Assembly: GCA_016714895.1 (NCBI GenBank)
Contig: JADKBV010000008.1
Location: forward strand, 1-64,000
Direction: 5' to 3'
DNA: 64,000 bases
DNA from: Saprospiraceae bacterium
GTDB taxonomy: Bacteria; Bacteroidota; Bacteroidia; Chitinophagales; Saprospiraceae
A program made the position numbers and the translations under genes. Every line of letters starts with the position of its first letter. Position 1 is the stretch's first letter. The notes beneath the pieces were generated by a model that made no database searches, was not told the origin of the DNA, and worked only from the letters and a program-made list of their open reading frames with translations. Below are positions 55,183 to 64,000 of this stretch, piece by piece.

Positions 55183-56086
55183 TTATGTTTGTTTTAGGTC
55201 TGTATTTTGCCTGAAGCATCTGGTAATACGCTATCGAAGCAAATCCAAAAGCGGCAAATATAATCATTTGACCTGAATCATAACTCAGGACAGATTCAAC
55301 AGGTTTTTCAGGAAGCTCAGCATTATAGAGCGCTATGGTCGCAAATGCATTATTCATCATGTGCAAAATCATAGGAATCCAAAAGTTTTTGGTAAAAAAA
55401 TATGCGTACCCAAGAACCAGGCCGATCATCATTTTCGGAAAAAAACCGGTAACCTGAAAGTGAAGGATGGAAAAAACAAAAGCCGTCAGCCAAATGGCAA
55501 GATGTGGATTGACAAACAAACGACTCAGTTCTTTTTGGATGATACCCCGAAACAACAATTCCTCGCCCAAACCCGGCAAAACAGCCGCAATCAGAAGGCT
55601 GACCAACAGGTCGCCAAAATGTTCCATCTTCAGCACTCCGGATAAAGTCTCTGAATAATCTTCATCCATCATCATCATCCATTCAGGTAAGGGCAAAAAA
55701 CTCATCCACAAGGCGACGACAGACATAAACGGGTACAAACAAAAAAGCCAACCCAAAAAATACCAGATGTCAGTGGATCGGACAGGAGATACAGAAAGAT
55801 AATTAAAAAATTTTCGTCCAAAAAAAAGATATATAAATATGACCGGAGTTATGATGAATAATAACAGGTGCTGTAATACCACGGTGAGCCTGAGTAGCCA
55901 GGGATATTCAGTAAAAAGTTTTTCAGTATCAGCTTCTCCAAAAGGGACACCCATCGCTGAAGAAATTAAAAACAATACGGACGATAAAACCAGCAGGGCG
56001 GCAATAATGATAAAAAACAAAACCCACAATTTGTAACCGGGAGAAGCATTTTCATAAAATAAAGGTTTGTTTTGATTCAAAGACAT
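55175..56086 (-). CDS. CPBP family intramembrane metalloprotease
   Basis: A 303-residue membrane protein of the CPBP (CAAX protease and bacteriocin-processing) family. The active motifs are present: EELLFRGIIQ near residue 175 for the EExxxR site, FSILHFQ near residue 210 and MMNNAFATIAL near residue 245. Eight or so helices are seen. Its substrate is unknown. It lies upstream of cdsA with an 8-bp overlap. Confidence 0.9.
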   Translation of the reverse strand: MSLNQNKPLFYENASPGYKLWVLFFIIIAALLVLSSVLFLISSAMGVPFGEADTEKLFTEYPWLLRLTVVLQHLLLFIITPVIFIYLFFGRKFFNYLSVSPVRSTDIWYFLGWLFCLYPFMSVVALWMSFLPLPEWMMMMDEDYSETLSGVLKMEHFGDLLVSLLIAAVLPGLGEELLFRGIIQKELSRLFVNPHLAIWLTAFVFSILHFQVTGFFPKMMIGLVLGYAYFFTKNFWIPMILHMMNNAFATIALYNAELPEKPVESVLSYDSGQMIIFAAFGFASIAYYQMLQAKYRPKTNING

Positions 56087-56129
56087 CAGATTTTGTTAGG
56101 ATTCATGACAATTAAACAGAAAAAAGGGA

Positions 56130-56447
56130 TTACATTTCCATTTCGAGATTGGTGCGCGCATTCAACAACTCACCGTGGGCAAAAGTATCGTTTTGTTGTT
56201 TTGCGACATTCAGACCGGTATTATACACAGTGAGCGCTTCCTCTTGTCTGCCATGTTTTTCAAGTAGCTTGCCAAAGTGATAGTACAATCCCACGTAGTC
56301 CGGATGTTGGTCCATCAGCTTTTGATAATATTGTAGTGCAAGGTCTTCCAGACCATTATATTCATACTCTTTGGTCAGGGCATAAAACACAAAAACATCA
56401 TTCGGATCTTCAACATGCATTTTCTCAAGTTGCTCCAATCTTGTCAT
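56130..56447 (-). CDS. TPR-containing protein
   Basis: A 105-residue protein from ATG 56447 (MTRLEQLEKMHVEDPNDVFVFY). Two to three tetratricopeptide repeats are visible: NDVFVFYALTKEYEYNGLED and PDYVGLYYHFGKLLEKHGRQ, with the Gly/Tyr/Ala positions of the TPR pattern. No signal peptide, so cytoplasmic. A longer reading back to 56504 is possible but lacks family character. TAACTTTG at 56502-56509 (minus) could be its -7 promoter. It stands 43 bp upstream of the CPBP gene. Confidence 0.82.
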   Translation of the reverse strand: MTRLEQLEKMHVEDPNDVFVFYALTKEYEYNGLEDLALQYYQKLMDQHPDYVGLYYHFGKLLEKHGRQEEALTVYNTGLNVAKQQNDTFAHGELLNARTNLEMEM

Positions 56448-56627
56448 TATTTTAACTTTAAGTTTATTTTTTGCAGAATAGAAAATATTTGTACATTTGT
56501 GCAAAGTTATAAAATGTGTTGAAATGTTTTTGATTTGTCGTCTGTAAACATTGTTTTCCCTTCAATTCTTCAACCACTTTTACCACATGTTGTTTTGTAA
56601 CATATTGAATCACGAAAATTTTAATCT

Positions 56628-57371
56628 ATGAATATTTTAGTTTGTGTCAGTAAGACGCCGGATACAACATCCAAAATTTCATTTTCCGGGGACGGTAAGG
56701 AATATAACGGAGATGGAGTCACCTTTATCATGAATCCTTATGATGAGTGGTATGCATTGGTCAAAGCCATAGAATTGGTTGAACAACACGGAGGCAATGT
56801 CACGACCATAACCGTCGGAGATGCTTCCAATGACATTATCATTCGTAAAGCATTGGCTATAGGTGCCAATGATGCCATCCGGGTAGATGCCAAAGCCACA
56901 GACAGCAATGAAGCTGCTTTTCAGATTGTCGAAGTTGCCAAACAAAAAAATTATGACCTCATCCTGTTAGGAAAAGAAACCATCGACTACAATGGTTCTG
57001 TCCTGGGGTCACTGGTAGCCGCACAAATGGATCTTCCGTACATTTCTTACGGAACAAAATTGGAAACCTCAGATAACGGCGTTTATACCGTGACCCGAGA
57101 GATCGAAGGTGGCGAAGAAGTTTGTGAAGTTGCCGGACCTTTGGTGATTTCTGCTGCAAAAGGTATGGCAGAACAAAGAATTCCGAATATGAAGGGGATT
57201 ATGATGTCAAAATCCAAACCCCTCGTGGTTGTTCCGCCGGCAGCTTACGATTCAAAAGTTAGCGTGGTTTCCTTTGAATTGCCTGTTCAGAAAAAAGGTG
57301 TCAAAATGATCGATCCGGAAAATATGGACGAGCTGGTGAGATTGTTGCACGAGGAAGCCAAAGTTATTTAA
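56628..57371 (+). CDS. etfB: Electron transfer flavoprotein subunit beta
   Basis: A 247-residue protein; NILVCVSKTPDTTSKISF at the start, the AMP-binding AIELVEQHGG and DLILLGKETIDYNGS and the typical GPLVISAAKGMAEQRIPNM end of the loop region are present. With etfA it accepts electrons from acyl-CoA and other dehydrogenases. etfA follows after 18 bp. Confidence 0.95.
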   Translation: MNILVCVSKTPDTTSKISFSGDGKEYNGDGVTFIMNPYDEWYALVKAIELVEQHGGNVTTITVGDASNDIIIRKALAIGANDAIRVDAKATDSNEAAFQIVEVAKQKNYDLILLGKETIDYNGSVLGSLVAAQMDLPYISYGTKLETSDNGVYTVTREIEGGEEVCEVAGPLVISAAKGMAEQRIPNMKGIMMSKSKPLVVVPPAAYDSKVSVVSFELPVQKKGVKMIDPENMDELVRLLHEEAKVI

Positions 57372-57389
57372 ACCATTAAAAAAAGTATC

Positions 57390-58346
57390 ATGTCAGTTTT
57401 AGTATTTGTAGAAAATCATAACGGAAAAATAAAAAAATCGGGTTTTGAAGCCGTATACTTCGGAAGTTTGTTGGCCAAAAACATGGGCGTTTCATGTCAC
57501 GCACTTACTTACGGACAAAATCCCGATGCCGGTACTTTAGGTAAGTACGGGGCAAACGAGGTTCATGTTGCTGCATATAACGGAGATTTTGACACACAGG
57601 TGTATACCGCAATGGTCAGTGAGGCCGCTCAAAAACTGGGGGCTAAAGCCGTGGTTTTAGCGCATACAGCCAATGGCAAATCATTTGCCGGTGGGGTTGC
57701 GGTAAAACTTAATGCCGGTATTGTCACCGGTGTGAATGCTGTGCCTGTGGTGGACAACGGTCTCATCGTACAGAAGTCCGTTTTTTCAGGTAAAGCCATC
57801 GCACATTACAAAATAACCACGGATGTTGCCGTAATGACCCTTGCCGGGAATAGTATGCAGCCTGTGGTAACGGGTTCCGACGTTACACCTCAAAACATAG
57901 AGTTAAATCTACCTGCTGCAAAAATCAGGGTCATAGAAAAGAAAACCTCTGAAGGAATTGTTCCGCTTCCGGAAGCTGAATTGGTGGTTTCTGCGGGAAG
58001 AGGGTTGAAAGGACCTGAAAACTGGAGCATCATCGAAGAACTTGCCAAAGCGCTTCAGGCTACGACAGCATGTTCGAGACCGGTCGCGGATACAGGATGG
58101 AGGCCTCACCACGAACACGTGGGACAAACGGGTGTTGCCATCAAACCCAATCTCTATATAGCGATAGGTATCTCAGGTGCTATTCAACATCTTGCGGGAG
58201 TCAACAATTCCAAAACCATTGTGGTCATCAACAAAGATCCTGAAGCTCCGTTTTTTAAAGCGGCAGATTATGGTGTGGTCGGAGATTTATTTGATATCAT
58301 TCCAAAACTGACCAAAGCTGTCGAATCTTTCAAATCGCATCAATAA
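57390..58346 (+). CDS. etfA: Electron transfer flavoprotein subunit alpha
   Basis: A 318-residue protein. The C-terminal FAD domain is intact: SRPVADTGWRPHHEHVGQTG, YIAIGISGAIQHLAGVNNS and NKDPEAPFFKAADYGVVGDL. It forms a heterodimer with EtfB. No ETF:quinone oxidoreductase gene was seen nearby; electrons are presumably passed to the quinone pool used by the act/cox complex (inference). Confidence 0.95.
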   Translation: MSVLVFVENHNGKIKKSGFEAVYFGSLLAKNMGVSCHALTYGQNPDAGTLGKYGANEVHVAAYNGDFDTQVYTAMVSEAAQKLGAKAVVLAHTANGKSFAGGVAVKLNAGIVTGVNAVPVVDNGLIVQKSVFSGKAIAHYKITTDVAVMTLAGNSMQPVVTGSDVTPQNIELNLPAAKIRVIEKKTSEGIVPLPEAELVVSAGRGLKGPENWSIIEELAKALQATTACSRPVADTGWRPHHEHVGQTGVAIKPNLYIAIGISGAIQHLAGVNNSKTIVVINKDPEAPFFKAADYGVVGDLFDIIPKLTKAVESFKSHQ

Positions 58347-58414
58347 ATCGGATGTTTTTACAAGGAGTCTTTTGGTAAATTAAGGAAACATATTATTTTT
58401 TTGGAGAATATTTG

Positions 58415-58422
58415 TACCTTTG
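58415..58422 (+). promoter_or_regulatory. -7 promoter element of the bifunctional nuclease gene
   Basis: TACCTTTG matches TAnnTTTG and ends 21 bp before the start codon. No matching -33 TTTG at the right distance was found (the nearest is only 11 bp upstream). Confidence 0.4.
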
Positions 58423-58443
58423 CACAGTTTGTAAATAGTCCCG

Positions 58444-59019
58444 ATGGAAAAAGTAAGATTGGATATCATTGCCTTGTCGCATAGTGTGACACAATCACAT
58501 AATTATGCTGTCATTTTGGGTGAACAGGCAGGAAAAAGGCGATTGCCTATTGTCATAGGTGGGTTTGAAGCCCAGGCTATTGCGGTAGCCATGGAAAATA
58601 TGACACCCAACAGGCCACTGACCCACGATTTGTTTAAAAATACCCTGGATGCCTTTGATATTCAGTTGGTCGAGATCGTGATCAATAACCTGCTGGACGG
58701 AATTTTTTATGCCCAACTGGTCTGCGAACAAAACGGAAGGACTTTACAGATAGACGCACGCACTTCAGATGCTATTTCATTGGCGGTAAGGTACAGTTGC
58801 CCGATTTATACCTACGAATTTATTCTGGAATCCGCCGGTGTCATCCTGGATGAAGATCCACAACAGGAAAGTAAGATCGCCGCCGTTCCTAAAAAACCTT
58901 CTCTCGAAAATATGTCGGTCGAATCCCTCGAAAAGTCCCTGGCTGAAGCTTTGGAAAAAGAGGATTACGAAAAAGCAGCCATCATCCGGGATATCATTCA
59001 GGAAAAAAAGAATTTGTAA
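58444..59019 (+). CDS. Bifunctional nuclease family protein with C-terminal UVR-like motif
   Basis: A 191-residue DUF151/BFN protein. The core LSHSVTQSHNYAVILGEQ, LPIVIGGFEAQAIAVAME and the Asp-containing RTSDAISLAVRYSCPIY are typical. The C-terminal 40 residues (LEKSLAEALEKEDYEKAAIIRDII) resemble a UVR domain, as in other bacterial members. It may act on DNA or RNA; the physiological role is not known. A bidirectional terminator follows 27 bp after the stop. Confidence 0.9.
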   Translation: MEKVRLDIIALSHSVTQSHNYAVILGEQAGKRRLPIVIGGFEAQAIAVAMENMTPNRPLTHDLFKNTLDAFDIQLVEIVINNLLDGIFYAQLVCEQNGRTLQIDARTSDAISLAVRYSCPIYTYEFILESAGVILDEDPQQESKIAAVPKKPSLENMSVESLEKSLAEALEKEDYEKAAIIRDIIQEKKNL

Positions 59020-59046
59020 ATCAAATATTGATAGAAAATAAAAAAA

Positions 59047-59079
59047 CCTGACAGATGTATATCTGTCAGGTTTTTTTTT
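59047..59079. terminator. Bidirectional rho-independent terminator
   Basis: A perfect 10-bp stem CCTGACAGAT / ATCTGTCAGG with a GTAT loop is flanked by a run of A on the left and of T on the right. It can stop transcription of the nuclease gene (plus) and of the large T9SS gene (minus), whose coding ends converge here. Confidence 0.95.
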
Positions 59080-59108
59080 CCTTTTGGAAAAGTTTCTTTT
59101 ATAAACAA

Positions 59109-61946
59109 TCAATAAACAATCATGATTTTGGCACTCCATGATGGAATATTATTTATTTTGACAACATACATGCCGTTTGCCAAATGATTTACATCTATTT
59201 TTTGTGGTCCGGCGGATGTAGTAGCGGTTGTTAAAACCAATTCACCAAACATATTGTACAATTGTATGTCAGAACCCACCAGTAGGGATTTTTCTGTTTG
59301 TACCACAAAGTCCGATTGAACCAGGGTAGGGGTGACTTTTATACCATATTCTGCTGCTGCCTGATCATCGACATTTACCGTTCCGTCTGATGTGATCATC
59401 ACACCATCCGGCAAATATTGTAAGGTGTAATTGACGGGCATTTCGACCTTGGTATATTGTCCGGTAAATGTACCTGTCGTATGAATGATTTTTAAACTTC
59501 CGTTTACAATGGTTCCGTTCGGAACAATAATTTTTAACAAATCGCCGGCTACCATGTCACCATTGATGATCAATTCGTCAAATTGTCCACTTTCCTGGCC
59601 TTCAACCTCGATTTCTACCTTTTTTAAGGATTCGGCATCATCTTCTATGTATAATCTTCCGGGAGAACAACCGGGTGCTACCGTGCCTTCGTTGATAAAA
59701 CCGGCATTAAAAGTATAAGATCCGTCTCCTTTAAAGGTTCCTGATACGGTGTTTATAAAAGGAACATTAAATATGATTTTAATCGGTTGTTCGGCGCAAA
59801 TGGAGAAGATACCTTCATTGGTGAAAGACGTAAATCCGTCCATAATGACATCCTGATCTGAATCTACGTTCCATTTTCCGACATTTTTAAAAAATCCGGT
59901 ATTAATTTCGATGATACCTCCGCTTAAGGTGACCTGACCATTATTGGTAAAAGGCGCAGAAATTACGGGTCTTTTTACGTTTTCACGGACAAAAACCGAT
60001 GCCTCGCCGTTGATACGGGCCGGTACATCAAGGATGCCACCAAACCAATTAAAGGTTTCGTTGATACGTAGATTTCCACTTCCTTCAATATCGGTGTCTA
60101 CGATTTCAAAAGATCCGGAAGGCTCAAAAATGGTGTTCAGACGTATCTTTGAATCTGTAAATTTATAAGTAAAATCCGGCGGAAGGACGATGTTTGTCTG
60201 TAAAGTGGAATATGTGGAAACGACTGAACCCAGATTTTGCAGGATGGTCCCGGTTCTGAAGGTCACATTTCCGTAAAACGCTTCCAATACGTCAAAGTTT
60301 TGGGTGACCGAAGCATTAAAAAATGTATGGCTGGTATTGGTATAACTCAATGAAACTTTGCTGCCGCTTTGACCTGATAATACACCTTGTTGCAACAACT
60401 CTCCGGAAAATGAAAGGGAGTCGTTTGAGCCTACATTCACCGTACCTATATTGATAAATTTTGCATAAATGGAGGATGTTTTTGAATTGATATTGATGAT
60501 GCCATTGTTTTCTACCAATCCTGTGTATTCATTATTATTAAATCCCAGTAAGGTAAAATTTTGGCCACTGGTATTAATGGTGCCGTTGTTGCGGATACCC
60601 GCACTGCTTCCTGCGATATATCCTTCGGAACTGAAATTTATCACACCGTTGTTTTCCATTGCGTTAAATCCAATCTGTGTGGCACTAACAACCGTGGAAG
60701 GGCTGAAAGTAACGGTTGAACTACCACCAAAATATCCTCCGTTTAACACAAGATTCGGTATGTCAAATAATATATCAATATCACCGGTGAAGGATCCACT
60801 GTTGAGTGTAAAATTTCCTGTAAAACTCTGATCTGTACCGGTTGTAATATTAGCACTGATGATATAGTTTGCTGCAGCAGGCAATACACCATTAAGGGTG
60901 ATGGGTCCTGAACCTAAATTAAAATTTTGAATTTGCGATATATTACTGCCTTGTTGTATTTCTAATATTACAGTGGATCCTGTGACAAATGAAGACACAT
61001 CCAAAGTTGACCCGGGTCGCATAAAACATTCTGTACTGAAATTTTCAATGCCCAGATGTAACGACGAACCATCAGTTCCTGTGATCGTTCCGTCGTTATC
61101 CAATGCTGCAACAGTCAGTTTTGAAGGGCCGGCCATATTGATGGTTCCAGTGTTTGTCATAACGGTAGAGAAGCGCAAACTATCAACATCCGGTGCGATA
61201 TTGATAGTACCGGAATTGTTGATCTGAAATTCAATTAAAAAACCATTATATTCAAAAATAGCATTTTTATTTTCAATATTCAAGGTGCCTTCATTTGTGA
61301 TTTCTCCCCATGATGCGATGATTTTTCCTTTTTTCCAGTTAATGGTGCCTTGATTTAAGACGGTTCCAAGTGGGACAGGTTTAGTCGGGCTGTCAATATT
61401 GACGATACCTGTGGGATTAATGAGCATTGTTGCATTTATTCCGCCATCTTTTTGGGTTAAGGTGCCATTGACGGTAATATTTCTACCGCTGCAATCCTTT
61501 GAATCCAGGGTCAGGCTTCCGTTGACGATAAGGTCATTATAAAAAATGATTCCTTCAGCAAACTGGCCACCCAATTCATCTGTCATCAATCCGGTGGCAT
61601 TCGGACCAATGATTAAGGTTATTTGCCACCAAAAAGGAAACCTTGTGTCAATTCTTTCTGTAATAGTCATAGATCCCTGGCCGGTGATATAACTTAGTTT
61701 ATCGACTGTAAGTGTTTTGATCGTGATGTCGCCATTAGTAACCACAAAAGAGTTATCACAATTGATGATTACATCGTCACCCACACCCGGAACTCCTGTC
61801 GGGACCCATGAATTCGGATCATCCCAATTTACAGAAAAATATGGAACGCATTTCATCGTATATGTTGTGGCTGACAGGGATACCTGACAAAATAAAAATA
61901 AAATGATTAGTTGAAGGGATGTTGTGAATGCTCGAAATGGTCTCAT
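59109..61946 (-). CDS. Large secreted beta-helix protein with T9SS sorting domain
   Basis: A 945-residue exported protein with a signal peptide (MRPFRAFTTSLQLIILFLFCQVSLS). The N-terminal part includes WDDPNSWVPTGVPGVGDDVIINC, typical of G8/LamG-like surface domains next to parallel beta-helices. From about residue 90 to 820 many short turns of the type NNGTINI, NTGTINMAG or NNGVINFSS are visible, indicating a long beta-helix. The C-terminus is a T9SS type A domain: VTPTLVQSDFVVQ, LYNMFGELVLTT, HLANGMYVVKINN. No catalytic motif seen; adhesion or polysaccharide binding is a guess. It converges with the nuclease gene. Confidence 0.88.
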   Translation of the reverse strand: MRPFRAFTTSLQLIILFLFCQVSLSATTYTMKCVPYFSVNWDDPNSWVPTGVPGVGDDVIINCDNSFVVTNGDITIKTLTVDKLSYITGQGSMTITERIDTRFPFWWQITLIIGPNATGLMTDELGGQFAEGIIFYNDLIVNGSLTLDSKDCSGRNITVNGTLTQKDGGINATMLINPTGIVNIDSPTKPVPLGTVLNQGTINWKKGKIIASWGEITNEGTLNIENKNAIFEYNGFLIEFQINNSGTINIAPDVDSLRFSTVMTNTGTINMAGPSKLTVAALDNDGTITGTDGSSLHLGIENFSTECFMRPGSTLDVSSFVTGSTVILEIQQGSNISQIQNFNLGSGPITLNGVLPAAANYIISANITTGTDQSFTGNFTLNSGSFTGDIDILFDIPNLVLNGGYFGGSSTVTFSPSTVVSATQIGFNAMENNGVINFSSEGYIAGSSAGIRNNGTINTSGQNFTLLGFNNNEYTGLVENNGIININSKTSSIYAKFINIGTVNVGSNDSLSFSGELLQQGVLSGQSGSKVSLSYTNTSHTFFNASVTQNFDVLEAFYGNVTFRTGTILQNLGSVVSTYSTLQTNIVLPPDFTYKFTDSKIRLNTIFEPSGSFEIVDTDIEGSGNLRINETFNWFGGILDVPARINGEASVFVRENVKRPVISAPFTNNGQVTLSGGIIEINTGFFKNVGKWNVDSDQDVIMDGFTSFTNEGIFSICAEQPIKIIFNVPFINTVSGTFKGDGSYTFNAGFINEGTVAPGCSPGRLYIEDDAESLKKVEIEVEGQESGQFDELIINGDMVAGDLLKIIVPNGTIVNGSLKIIHTTGTFTGQYTKVEMPVNYTLQYLPDGVMITSDGTVNVDDQAAAEYGIKVTPTLVQSDFVVQTEKSLLVGSDIQLYNMFGELVLTTATTSAGPQKIDVNHLANGMYVVKINNIPSWSAKIMIVY

Positions 61947-62163
61947 CTTTTTTACATTTTGGATTATGACCTTTATAGTGCTTTAATAGTCAGGTTGGTT
62001 GCCTGTTATTAATTATTATGGTTTTCCTGATTTTTTAAACCGGATGAAAAAAGAAGGTTGTCACGGAAAAAATAAACATAGATTGTAAATGAATTGGGAA
62101 ACTTTGATGTCTGCTTTTGAGTATTTTATTAATTTTATTTTTCAACAGAATGTAATGTTAACG
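61947..62163. other. Intergenic region upstream of the large beta-helix gene
   Basis: About 217 bp of AT-rich sequence separates two minus-strand genes; the 5' side of the beta-helix gene lies here. I found no clear -7 element or further gene. Confidence 0.35.
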
Positions 62164-62218
62164 AAAAAAGGCCTGCCCGTGAAGGCAGGCCTAACCCTAA
62201 GTAGCCATGGTGCTACTT
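62164..62218 (-). terminator. Terminator of the right-end secreted protein gene
   Basis: On the minus strand the stem GGCCTGCC / GGCAGGCC (62170-62191) is followed by six T. A second, smaller hairpin (GTAGC / GCTAC, 62201-62216) lies between it and the stop codon of the gene ending at 62219. Confidence 0.9.
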
Positions 62219-64000
62219 TTATTTACTGACGACAAATCTGCTGACAATAATGGTATGTCCGTTTTCGTCTGTCATCGATACAATATAAACAGATGAAGGA
62301 AAAACCGTTATGTCCCAACTTAGGGATTCAGAACCTTCAGATTGATTCACTGTGGTAAATGATTTACCATCCAAACCATAAATATTAAAGACTCTGTCAT
62401 GACCGGCAATGTTTGTTCGCATATACGCAGTATGCTGGTCAACTCTCGTTATCCAAGGCAAGTCCATCTGCTCTTCAGAAGAGGCATTACCCTCAACCCT
62501 GAATTCATCCCGATTGCAACATTTGGCTCTGTACATTTCTTTGATGAAACATTTTGCATTATCACCTTCTTCGCACACAAGGCCTTTGAAAAATAGTCTG
62601 GCAAGACCGTCTTCATCGCATACCCCTGTGAAAGTGAAACAAAGCTCAAAAACATTGTGCCCGTTGACCACAGTATTGTTAGGATCGGTGAGAGAAGTGA
62701 CCGAAACTAATGTAAATCCCGGAGTTGAACTGCCATAATCTATAGAAAGCAATAACGGAAGATTGAGAGTACCTGAATAATCGAATTCCAGGATGAGACA
62801 GAATTGGTCTTTCCAACATTCAGGCCATTCTTTGATTTTTGCATTTTCAATTTTGCAGGCACACCTTTCATCATTGCACTTATATATCGTTGTAATATGG
62901 TGTTCGCATTTTATATCATTATAAAACGTATAAATGATAAATCTCAAAGTGTCACCATTTTGGAGTCCGGCTGTCGACTGACAATGTCCCCAAGACCCTG
63001 CAAATGGTTCAATCCATTGCATCACAGGAGAATTTCCGTATTGGTCGACTACACAAAAGTAACCATCTTCATTGACACATTTGATTTCCCAATAAGGAAC
63101 AAGTAATTCAATCGTGATTTGTCTTGAGTCTGAACAACCGGAAATGGTATCAAAAACCGTGGCTGTGTAGGTCGTATTTTGGGTCGGACACACAACAATA
63201 TAATTATTGCCAATATAAGAGATTTCATCCTCAGGTTCCCAAATGATTTGGTTCCATCCTGATCCGCCGGCAAAGATGGTATCGCACCTTCCGCACTTAA
63301 TTTCACCGTATGCTGCCTTCAGATCAAGGTCGAGCTTAGGCCGGATGGATACATTGTCCACAAAAACAATATATATTCCGTTTGATCCCGGGATACCGGT
63401 AAGGTTGAGGTAACTGCCGTTTCCGTTGTAAGTGAATGAGGTGGAATACTCATGAAATACAGCATTTGTGGCATGGCAAACGTGATTTTGCTGATTTGTT
63501 ACATCAACAGACGGACTGTTTACCTGACCGATAACAGTTGAACCAACAGGAAGAAGTCCGGAGTTGTTTGTTGAAGATAATGCCACCACAATTGCACTTA
63601 AAGGGGAAACAGGAAAGAAACCATAAGTGGTTACGTGGTAAGAGAAGCTCAGGTGATATTCCTGCCCGGGAATCAGGTTTAATGGATTTTCGGAAGTCAC
63701 CCTTTCAATGTCTCCCTGTGTCAGCCACAACCCGATACTATTTCCGTCAGGAGAATCACAAAAGTAAGGTGTGGAATTTTTACTGTCCCAAAAACAAACA
63801 TTTGCAAAATTGGTTGTTCCGCCACCCACGCCTATGATTTGTTCGAAGTCACCATTATACACCAATTGACATGGATCCGGAGGTAAACATAAAGGTATGT
63901 CATTCACATTACAATCAAAAACAGCCTCCATGTTCACTCCTTCTGTGGTAACAGCAGGAGGATTACAATTTGTATTGGTAGCTAATGGAAACGTATTTTT
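62219..64000 (-). CDS. Secreted cysteine-rich protein with T9SS-like sorting domain, 5' end outside window
   Basis: The frame is open to the right edge; a GTG at 63937 is not needed and the true start is off-window. The visible 590 or so residues contain a carbohydrate-binding-like segment (GDFEQIIGVGGGTTNFANVCFW, split here as quoted motif), a domain with many cysteines (KCGRCDTIFAGGSGWNQI), and at the end a T9SS-like sorting domain (FNIYGLDGKSFTTV, FPSSVYIVSMTDENG). It resembles secreted Bacteroidota proteins that combine domains called PKD- or HYR-like with T9SS signals. A strong terminator follows. Confidence 0.82.
   Translation of the reverse strand, partial: KNTFPLATNTNCNPPAVTTEGVNMEAVFDCNVNDIPLCLPPDPCQLVYNGDFEQIIGVGGGTTNFANVCFWDSKNSTPYFCDSPDGNSIGLWLTQGDIERVTSENPLNLIPGQEYHLSFSYHVTTYGFFPVSPLSAIVVALSSTNNSGLLPVGSTVIGQVNSPSVDVTNQQNHVCHATNAVFHEYSTSFTYNGNGSYLNLTGIPGSNGIYIVFVDNVSIRPKLDLDLKAAYGEIKCGRCDTIFAGGSGWNQIIWEPEDEISYIGNNYIVVCPTQNTTYTATVFDTISGCSDSRQITIELLVPYWEIKCVNEDGYFCVVDQYGNSPVMQWIEPFAGSWGHCQSTAGLQNGDTLRFIIYTFYNDIKCEHHITTIYKCNDERCACKIENAKIKEWPECWKDQFCLILEFDYSGTLNLPLLLSIDYGSSTPGFTLVSVTSLTDPNNTVVNGHNVFELCFTFTGVCDEDGLARLFFKGLVCEEGDNAKCFIKEMYRAKCCNRDEFRVEGNASSEEQMDLPWITRVDQHTAYMRTNIAGHDRVFNIYGLDGKSFTTVNQSEGSESLSWDITVFPSSVYIVSMTDENGHTIIVSRFVVSK

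Overview
The window looks like chromosomal DNA of an aerobic Bacteroidota bacterium, plausibly a member of the Saprospiria (inference; no rRNA is present to place it). Signs are the AT-rich base composition, promoters of the TTTG / TAnnTTTG type, several secreted proteins ending in a type IX secretion (T9SS) type A sorting domain, and an alternative complex III respiratory cluster in its Bacteroidota arrangement.

Layout. (1) 1-9.2 kb, minus strand: two large secreted or surface proteins and an outer-membrane porin-like protein, all interrupted by many frameshifts. The four breaks I could resolve best are repaired by a one-base change in a short homopolymer, so base-calling or assembly error is as likely as true decay. 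(2) 9.6-24.7 kb, plus strand: one long respiratory unit, actABCDEF, coxB, coxA, ctaB, two subunit III genes and a subunit IV gene, closed by a strong terminator. The coxB product is unusual: its copper A domain is followed by a complete OmpA-type peptidoglycan-binding domain. (3) 24.7-27.0 kb: an accessory set (a cysteine-free SCO-like protein, a frameshifted DUF420 protein, a small CPMC membrane protein) and a polyprenyl synthetase. (4) 27.4-31.5 kb, minus strand: tRNA-Arg(CCT) and the compact operon sucC-xseA-xseB-deoB. (5) 31.7-38.3 kb, plus strand: an M1 peptidase with a T9SS tail, two Hsp20 genes behind an operator-like repeat region, mnmG, and an unknown secreted protein. (6) 38.3-45.9 kb, mainly minus strand: a HEPN-domain protein, a DUF5777 barrel, glutathione peroxidase, a beta-helix lipoprotein, a barrel protein, rocD with a divergent Lrp/AsnC regulator, and psd. 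(7) 46.5-54.2 kb, plus strand: an accessory island of eight genes for lipoprotein, barrel and T9SS-secreted proteins, lying between psd and cdsA. (8) 54.4-64 kb: cdsA, a CPBP protease, a TPR protein, etfBA, a bifunctional nuclease, and two large T9SS-exported proteins, the last running off the right edge.

How the parts fit. The act/cox unit encodes quinol oxidation by alternative complex III and electron transfer to an aa3-type oxidase; etfBA, sucC and the polyprenyl synthetase are compatible with supplying electrons and isoprenoid chains. cdsA and psd belong to phosphatidylethanolamine synthesis. The rest is mostly cell-envelope and secreted material. No complete phage, transposon, CRISPR array or T9SS machinery was seen. 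The most notable item is the CoxB-OmpA fusion, which would tie the terminal oxidase to the cell wall, together with the nearby SCO-like protein that has lost its copper ligands.
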